A DNA stretch of 64,000 bases from Lentinula raphanica (taxonomy: Eukaryota; Basidiomycota; Agaricomycetes; Agaricales; Omphalotaceae): the NCBI GenBank assembly GCA_027919835.1, contig JANVFP010000021.1, forward strand, positions 682,001 through 746,000, read 5' to 3'. Shown here one piece after another: positions 48,512 through 57,700 of the stretch. Under the pieces are notes generated by a model. The model did not search any database. It was given only the letters and a program-made list of their open reading frames with translations, and was not told the DNA's origin. The translations under genes were made by a program, and so were the position numbers. Every line of letters starts with the position of its first letter. Position 1 is the first letter of the stretch.

Positions 48512-49658
48512 ATGATCGTCCTTTCACATTCAAAAATTGTGATGCTTTTGGTCCTTGCTGGGATGATATCAGTTCTTGCTCTCCCGGTCCAGGATGGAAC
48601 CCTCCACTCCCCTTCGTCTAGTACTGGTAAAAATGTTCAAGATAAGAATTCTGAACCTCTTGAAGGTATCTCTTCCAATTTGCATCACTCCTATATTCGA
48701 TCTCATCTTGTGAACGGTTGTGTTATACAGTCCAGGAAGAGACCGACAAGGACCTACAGCTACCTCCACTTTGGCAGGTTGGCGCTGAGGCTGAGGGTCC
48801 ACAACATACTACAGATCGTTTACCGCGCGTACCTTTTCTGCCAGCACGAGACCCTGGACCGCCGGTAGCCTTTCCTCCAGGCTTCAAAGAAGTGACTTGG
48901 AAATATCAACGCCGCGACGTTTATGAATATGGCAATGAAGGTAGGTGCTATAACCTGAATCATTCTCATAATTGCTGCCAGTTTGCTAAGCATATGTGCA
49001 CATCCAACCACACTAGAAACGTTCAGGAAGAAGATCAAGGCTATCAAGGGACGCAACAGTTGGGTCCAAAAGGTTCACCCATCTCGAGACAGGCGACGCA
49101 AATTCAACTCACTCTATACTCGGCTTATGAAAACATCAGAGGACGCAGTGGATGATGAAGATAAGAAGTTGGTGAACACTTATGACATTCTATTATGGCC
49201 CAGTGAGTGTTTGTGTTGATACTTGGTCTACCCCACTTGTTGATGCCAACTCAAAACGTGCTCATATTTCAGGGACCGAGGAAGTAATAAAGAGCCAAAT
49301 AGAATGGATCAAGGAACATCTGGAGAAAATGCCCCAACTTTTTCAGCTCGAATCGTCGCATTATCAAGCAATATTTGATCGTCTCGAGAACTTCCAGCCA
49401 GAACCAAATGATATGATTGACATTGGTCTAGCTGATCCCGAGCATGATGGGTACGAGAATATGAACTGGTTGAGTGTCATCCTCAGGTTGCAATTGACCA
49501 CCTTTTTAAGGACCTGCTATTTGCCTGAATTTGGCTGGTATACGGACATATCACAAGAGGGCGAAGAAGCACGAGCCAGAGTAAGAGAGGCTTATAGAGT
49601 GCAAGTAGCTGACTATGAAGCGGATAAGAGGAAAGCTAGAAAAGCAGACTTGCGATAG
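48512..49658 (+). CDS. Predicted secreted protein B, paralog of A
   Basis: Signal peptide MIVLSHSKIVMLLVLAGMI then SVLALPVQDG. After an intron (GAA G / TC CAG join) the protein gives QEETDKDLQLPPLW, PVAFPPGFKEVTWKYQRRDVYEYGNE, then ETFRKKIKAIKGRNSW, DEDKKLVNTYDILLW, IKSQIEWIKEHLEKMPQLF, NDMIDIGLADPEHDGYENM, and CYLPEFGWYTDIS with a basic, arginine/alanine-rich helical tail ending ADLR (TAG 49656-49658) that gene A lacks. Near 49470-49520 an intron with donor gttgag is possible; the unspliced frame is also open. A secreted, fast-changing family is suggested; function unknown. Confidence 0.7.
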
Positions 49659-51328
49659 TGGGCCATTGCAAAGCATGGCATAAACGAGTCCGAATTGAAG
49701 ACAGGTCACTGGCATGCGCATGAGTATGAATTTGGAGCAAAAAATCAGAGCCCTAGTACTAAGCCCTCCTTCCAAAATCTGCCCGTGCAGTGTGAACTCA
49801 GTGTGCTCCAGCAGTACAATTAATCCTTCATAAGCCTTCATATAGTATACCTGCAATGTTTGGAAACAGGCAATTGACTTGGGCATCCACATTGGGGGAA
49901 AGTGCTCAGTCAAGAAGATTGCTCTGAGCATTTGTATCATGTATTTGAAAGTAGTTGTACATAGCTTGGGAATATTTCAAAGCAATTCTACGGCGCTAGT
50001 GCAGAATGAGCATGATACTGACAATGAGGACCTGGATATGTGTGGTCTCTGAAGAGAAACTGGCAAGGGAAGAATGTTTTCGGAGGTCATTGATGAAAGA
50101 GAGAAGTGTTCATAACAGGCTTAAGGATGCGACAAAATGTAAGCAGCAGCTGGGCGACCATAAATAGCAAGGGGCACAAAGAATATCGATTGAAAGATAC
50201 AGAAATATCGAGCGAAATCAGAGATGAAGTAAGAACATCATGTTTTCAGCGAAGATGAGGTGAGAGCACATATGAACATCCAGATGGCAAGAAATCTGTT
50301 GATGAGCTGTTGGATAGAAGACGACGACTGAGGTCATAAATTTTGTGGAAGCACATACCTAAGTAGTCAAAGCCGAAACTGAAGATTTGGTCGACTGTCG
50401 ACAGTCAAGGTAGAAGGAAGCTCGACCGTTCATGACCACTGTAGCAAGAACACAACTCGTACGACCTCGTTTATCTACGGTTACCGAATGGTGCATTGGT
50501 CAGAAGTTCCAGTCAATGCTGGGGCCAACTGCAAAACTGTGTCAGACAATGTATGTAGATAAAGGCAGAGCAAGCTCCCTTACCAATCCTATCATAATGG
50601 ATAGTGGTTCTTGATGGCAATGAACTTGACGAGGACATTTGAAGTTCTCATGGACAGGAGTACCACAGAATCCATACTTACTCATCATCTATATCTTGAA
50701 GGTCGTATGATATGAAATTACGGAAAATTGCACGGGAGATGTGGTGGTGAAGTATGACACAAATGGCTATAAACAGGACACAACCTACTAAACTCCACTG
50801 GACAATGTACCCAGCTGTTATTGAAGAGTTGTAGGTATAGAGGAGCAATGAATGACAATGAAGGCCATTAGGAAGGTGAAGAGTAACGGAAACACCAATA
50901 ACACAACAATGGTCTGTTGAGTGAAATAGCAGTTTCGGACGGAAGGCCAAGTAACATCGCGGGGTACCCGGCCTCATGGAGACGGGTTTTTTGCTGTTAG
51001 GTTCCAGGTTGGCATCAAGCGTCTGGCGGTGAGGCATTAGCTGAGCCAGTGGTGCCTTGCCTGACTGAGGGGCTGCGCATATGCTAGCTGGAGCATCCCG
51101 TCCTTCCCTCGCCTGCCTGGTCATCTTTGAGGTCGTGTCCGGCTTTGCTGGGTATCATGATCATCATCTTCTATGAAAGGGGTGTAAGGTACATAAGGGT
51201 TCGGTTAGGAGAGGAAAAGGCAGAGGGAAGTAAAGGGTTATATGAAGTCCAGTGGTGAATGACTCCTGGGGACACAAATCACAATTGGGGAGCGCAGGGA
51301 GGAGGGGCTAGAAAGATCAAGAGAGTTA
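49659..51328. other. Gene-poor flank left of the retrotransposon
   Basis: 1.67 kb with no convincing gene. A minus-strand frame at 50678-51124 (148 codons) includes one hydrophobic stretch (VQWSLVGCVLFIAICVIL) near its C-terminus and could be the remains of a single-pass membrane protein, but nothing supports it beyond the open frame. The sequence ends at the GAGAG target copy (51329-51333). Confidence 0.4.
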
Positions 51329-51333
51329 GAGAG

Positions 51334-51612
51334 TGCAGCGGCAAAGGCTGTCTTTGATCCTTTCCCTTCAATGACTCTGTTTCTGCTACGATCTTTCCGC
51401 TATGACAGGTTTTCTTAGATTATCTTACTTATGATGTATACTCTGTCTCAAATCTTATGTACTTATAGCTCCAAGATTGTACCTGTACACTAGTTCTTCC
51501 TGACCTGAATCTACACTTTACTCTCGTCACTAGAAGGACTCTAAGCAAGATCGACACCGACTTTGCTTTACTAAATCGTGTCCACGCTACGTTTTCAAAA
51601 CTTATCGTGGCA
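51334..51612 (+). repeat. 5' LTR (279 bp)
   Basis: Begins TGCAGCGGCAAAGG and ends CTTATCGTGGCA. Read base by base it matches 59693-59971. Provides promoter and polyadenylation signals in elements of this kind. Confidence 0.96.
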
Positions 51613-51755
51613 TATTTTTGACGAAACTAAACCGTTGTAGAATCAGCCGTGTCGTCTTGCGGAAATCACCTAAGTCTGATCAACTTGGGAACCCTTCGAC
51701 GACGCTTATACATCCCACAAGGTCGGTTTCGAAAGCAATCTAACTTTTTGTTGAA

Positions 51756-54700
51756 ATGTCTCAACGTTTACGACGTACTCGAGGACGACCGGAAGCGACC
51801 GGCTCCTCCCCCATTCCTCAGGAAGCCCAGTCTCGGACTCGAGCACCGGCTTCTACTACTCCTCGTCGGGTAAGAGGTACGAACTTGGTTCGTACCCAGA
51901 GTTCTCCTCTGCCAGAACTAACCCCTGAACCCGAGAATTCGGAAGATCCGTTGCCTTATGATGGAACGGATATGGCTGCGCCTGGAGGGCGAGTCGACGA
52001 CGAGTCAATTTTGACTGTCGGCAATAATGGGCCTCGTTCGTCTGCTGGTAATGCCCCAGAGACTGCCCTAGATATAGAAACTCTTAGTCAGTATACGGAA
52101 AATTCGAATAAAGAAAACATTGTACCCAAAATTGAACCCTCGAGCGAGAATATTCTTGACCCAGAACAAGAACTCGTAGTCCGTATGGCGGAAGCGCAAC
52201 TGACAGATGAACAGCGAGAGTCAATTGATCGAAGAAAGAACATTCCCATCGTTGAAGACGACGATATTACGCACGGTGAGAGTAGCCGAAGTAAAGGGAA
52301 AGGAGTCGACCCGCGCAACTGGGGGGCTGTGAACTTGACAGACGTCGAAACTGACGAGAATGTGCAACGTCAGATTCTAGACAGTCTTCAGTCCAACCAA
52401 AAGGAGTATGCTCATGCGGAAAAGTTGCCCAGTTCAAAGAAAGTTGATCTAGACGAGAATGAAATGATTGAATTCTTGAATTGGCGAAAGGCCAAGGGGG
52501 CCGAAAAACCTAAAATTCCGAAGAAAGAAACGGAAACTCCTCAGCTACCTCAGATGCCTTCGACGGAAGAACGTCGACTAAGGGACATTACTGAGGAAGT
52601 CTTGAATCGAGACTATCCGTCAGGTGGTAATCCAATTCCAGCTGGGGGAGCGATTGATCGCATGGCGGAATCTAACCATGTGCGGAAGCTTTTGGATTAT
52701 CTGAAAGCGGACGAAGATCCTTCGAGCTCAGATCCCGGGGATTCCGATGATTCCTCAAAAACTGGAAAGGATAAGAAGAAGAAACATCGTAAAATGAGAA
52801 TTAAGCCTATTGAACCAGCGAAATATAATGGGGAGAAGGACGAACAAAAGTTCCATCGCTTTGCCAAAGCTAGCGCATTGTACCTCAAAGATGGACGCGT
52901 ACCTGTTAAACGGGAAGTTAACATTATATCTAACTTCTTGGAAGGCCATGCGTACACATTTTACCACAGTTTGTGTGGCGACAACCCGGAGGAATGGACT
53001 CTCCATGAGTTCTTCACATCTATGTACAATTATTTCTTCCCAGTGAACTATCGCATGGAACAAAGACGCAAACTTCTTACCTTTACTCAACGAGGAAAGA
53101 GAGTTAAAGAACACGTCCGCATTTTCGAAGAGCTGTGCAACAGCGTTGGCGTTCGTGACGAAAGACAGAAAGTGGGTCTTCTGTGGGAAAGCTTTTATCC
53201 CAGCATCATCGCGGAGCTGTATCGTAAAGGGCTAGACCCTGAGACTAGCTCTTTGGTGGAAATTATTAGCTGGGCGGAGCGAATTGAGCTCATAGAAGAC
53301 TTGAACAAGAAAGGGACTCACTCGTCTCGTTTCTTTGGTGATAACGCAAATCGTTATTCCCCTGGTCCGTCTACATCAAAGACTAATGGAAGTGAAAATA
53401 AGCAGTCGCAGAGGAAAGACGCAACTGATACCGGCGTGAAATCAGTTCCTTTCAGCTTGAAAGGATCAGCTCCTGCTTCTGTAAACAGGAATGGAGGGCG
53501 GAACTTGAATAACCCTCCGCGAGGAAAGGATGGTAACCGCAAAATTCTGTCGGAAAAGGAGAAGAATGAATATCGCGCCGCAGGAAAGTGCTTTGAATGC
53601 GGGGAGACGACTCACAAAGCGAGAGATTGTCCGAAAAAGACCGGAGTTAAGGGCGACCCGAAAAAGCCCAATGCCCCGCCGGGACTCTCAACCTATAATC
53701 TTGAGTTTGAGCTCATTGAGGATGGCAGACAGAATGAAGTTTGCGAGCTCACTCTTGAGAAGATTGATTGGTTTGTGGATGTCGAAGAAACGCTGTACTC
53801 AAGTGAAAGCACTGACAGCACCTCAGATGATGACAGCCTGTATAATGACTTGCCACCTTTGCAAGAGTGTTCGGAAGAGTCTGATTCGGAGTTCGACTGG
53901 GAAGATTCCTCGGACGACGAAAGTGATGATACCTCTGATGAACCTGAGTATGAGGAACGGCGTCCGGCTGGAGGATTCGGGGCACTATTTTCATTCGCAA
54001 GCCATGGGTGGTTTGATGCCATTGATGAGATTCGTCATTCACCAAGCTTCATTGATATTCATCGTTACAAATTACCTAGACCTAAGGGAAGGCAATTAGA
54101 TATGTTAGACCCAATCGCACGAAGAGCACAAGACCTTTTGCATTGGGGTGCTCCATATCCAGGGGAGGATCGTGCGGATCCCTCTATAATCGACTCTGAA
54201 CGCTTCATCGTGCATCGTATCTTGACCGAAGCAAACACGGATGGCTTCCTAGTGATAGATAGTGCATATGAAGACCGGGAGTTTGTTTTACCAGCTTCGA
54301 CCCTGGAGGATCCAGATTTCCGCCTGGTGCATTGGTTTGCTAAGAAGAACATGTTAAATGTCGACGTTCCCTTGGAAAGCAGATGGGGCAATCACCGCCC
54401 TATGGGTGACGCCTTCAAAATTTACATCAAGCTAACGCTGACCTGTGATCTAAAAAATGACTTGCCTGGAGATGGATTACCTGTTCAGCTGCCGTCGAAT
54501 AAACGAACCGATCGTTTCAATGCATTTCGATCGGACGACAACCAGAATTATGTGGTGGAAGATCGTTGGCTGGGATTTACTTTCCGAGTGCCTCTCCACT
54601 TACTCAGAGACCACCGTTTCGACCTCGTGCGTTGGATCTGTAAAAAATACACTCGTCTGTACCAGGAGGCATTCCCGTTTCCTCTATGGGACGGTAATGT

Positions 54701-57700
54701 AACTGTTTTTGGTTCGCTTTTTGATAACCGATACGTCGAGGGACCTGCGCGTTACATGACTGACGCCGAACTCGAAGAATACTTGCAGTGGAAATTATCG
54801 TTCCAGGGAACCATTGACCCTAGGAACCCAAGCATATTCGTCGGTGGCGTGCAAGTTCCAAAAGGCGAATATAATGGCTTACAACGAAATGCAGCTGCGA
54901 TCAAAGATCCTGGTAGGAAGGTCGCTCGACCGATTATTATAGTTGCTCGTCTCAACGGTCATCCTGTTCGAGCTCTCCTGGACTCCGGATCGCTAGGTGA
55001 TTTCATTTCGACCAAGTTAGCGGATCAGTTGAATTTGAAAAAGAGAGAACTACCTCATCCTTTGATCCTTCAACTGGCCGTCCAGGGATCTCGATCGAAG
55101 GTGAATTGGGAGGTTGATGTTGAATTCCAATATCAAACGATCAACGAGCGTAGGAAATTCGATGTAACAAACATCGCTAACTGTGATCTCATCCTCGGAA
55201 CCAAATTTCTCTATGAACATCAAGTTACTATTGGATTCAATCAGTCTCGAGTGGTCATCGGGAGCACTGAACGATTACCTCTAGAAGGTCCCAGTGTTAC
55301 GAAAGTAGCAAGTACCGCTGTAGACTTGATGGATGATGAGCTGGAGAATAGTCGTAAAATCTTGCGGGACTACGCGAAACCGCTGTGTCGAACGATGGAT
55401 CAAACTGACTTACCACCTCTGCGTGAGATCAATCACCGTATTCCTTTGATTGATGAAAGTTTGATCATACCTTGGCGACCGTCTCGTCTACCTGAGAAGT
55501 TTCGAGATCAGTGGGCTGAGAAACGCGACGCATATATCAAAAGTGGCCGTTGGAAGATTACGACTGCAAATAATACAGTGCCATTGTTGCTCATTCCCAA
55601 GCCTGGTGCACAGAACACAAAACTTCGGGTTGTAGCTGACCTTCGTCGTCGTAATGCCAATACACGAAAATTGGCATCACCACTTCCGGATATTGATGGT
55701 ATCTTGCGTCGGGCTGCACGAGCTAAATTTCGCTCCACACTTGATGGAAAAGATGCATATGAGCAAATTCGAATAGATCCTGCTGACGTGCACAAAACCG
55801 CTGTCTCTACCCCAGATGGGAATATGGTCAGTTTGGTAATTCAGCAAGGCGATTGTAATGCACCTGCGACTTACCAAACTTTAATGAATCACCTTTTCTC
55901 GTCGTTCATTGGTCGGTTTATGGACGTATATTTAGATGACATTATCATCTATTCGGATACTGTGGAAGAACATATGCAGCATGTTAAGCAAGTAATCGAT
56001 ATCTTGACGCGTGAAAAACTTTACCTCAGTGAATCGAAACTGAACTTCTTTGCACACGAGCTCCGTATATTGGGTCGTGTTGTTGACGAAAATGGTATCC
56101 GTATGGATCCTGATAAAGTTGACGCAATCAGCAAATGGAAAACACCGACAAATCGCGACTTACTGCGAGGGTTTTTGGGATCGGTAGGATATCTCGCAGA
56201 CGATATAGCGAGTGTGCGGATTCCAATGGGTCATCTTCATGAAATAACGGGTGACACTGTCCCATTCCGATGGGGCTTCACTGAAGAACGCGCGTTTCAG
56301 GAAATAAAGAGCCTGGTGGACACGTCCAAAACACATTATCGTGTGCCACTGGACTATTCGAACGAGAGTGATCCAATATGGATGGTAACCGATGGGTGTC
56401 ATACTGGCGTTGCCGGCGTAATCATGCAAGGAAAGACATGGAAAGATGGGAAAGTCGTGGCCTTCTTTTCCGCTAAATTAAATCCAGCACAGCAGAACTA
56501 TCCAGTTCACGAGATTGAAATGCTCGCGGGTGTTGAAACAATGCTCCGTCACCGGGACATTCTCCAGGGAGCCTCGTTTACGTGGGTCACTGATCATAAG
56601 GGCCTGATCCATCTGGTTGAGCAGAAGGATTTGTCTGGACGTCAAGCGAGATGGATGGAAAAAATCTCTGAATTTGATTTCAAAGTGGAATACATCCCAG
56701 GGGCAGACAACGTCTTTGCGGATGCTCTCTCGCGCATATACTCTAATGAAGCTCCGGGAACTGTAAGAGCTCGTTCTGAGTATACTTACTACGATGTAAT
56801 TGACAACGACGTACTGGATATGAATTCTATATCAATGCCTCTTCTTGTCTCCTCTGAAGCTTCATGCACGCTACCAGATGAAGTATTCCTCGCGCCAATG
56901 GAGTTACGAAAGAACCGGAAACCGTCCAGGAGGGCGAGAGAAATCCTTGAGCAACAGCAGGAGGTGGAACGTCCTGGCAAGAACCACGCTATTACGTCTT
57001 CGGTTCCCAATTCAGACGCGGGACGCCCAACTGAATCACGCTCACATGATGATGAGGTGGCGAATCCTGTTTATTCAACCAATGACACTGAAGCTGGCTC
57101 GCTGGAGCCATTTCCTTCACTGCTCTCTGTTGTCTCAACTCGCAACTCTGGCGTCGACGTTCTCAATGCGGTTCGGAATAATTACGCAGCAGACGCCGAT
57201 TTCCGTCCTATTATCGAAAAACCAAAGGACTTCCGAAACTTTGAGCTCGTGGATGGTATCCTCTTCATCAAGCTGGAAGACCGTCGCCTTCTATGTATAC
57301 CTCGCTTATTGATCAAAGGACACAGTTTGAGAGAAATCCTCATTGATGAGGCTCATTCTCTTCTGGCTCATCTCGGTGCCCGTAAGACGATTGCATACCT
57401 GAGGGAACAGGTTTGGTGGAAATCAATGGCTAACGACGCCAAAGCTTTCTGTGAGTCTTGTGTTGTGTGTAGCACAACCAAGCCGTCTAATCAGAAACCT
57501 TATGGCCTGCTTAAGCCTCTACCTGTTCCGTCCATGCCATGGGATGTAATCGGTATCGATTTCGTAGGTCCACTACCAGAAAGTTCCAATCGCCTTGGTG
57601 CATTCGACATGATTACGACTGTCATCGACCACTTAACCGGAATGGTCCACCTTATACCTAGTCGCTCGGACTATTTGGCAAAAGACATTGCGGAACTCGT

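Noticed and set aside
50678..51124. 148-codon minus-strand frame with one hydrophobic segment
   Set aside because: No start context, exon partner or similarity that I recognise; kept only as a remark in the spacer entry.
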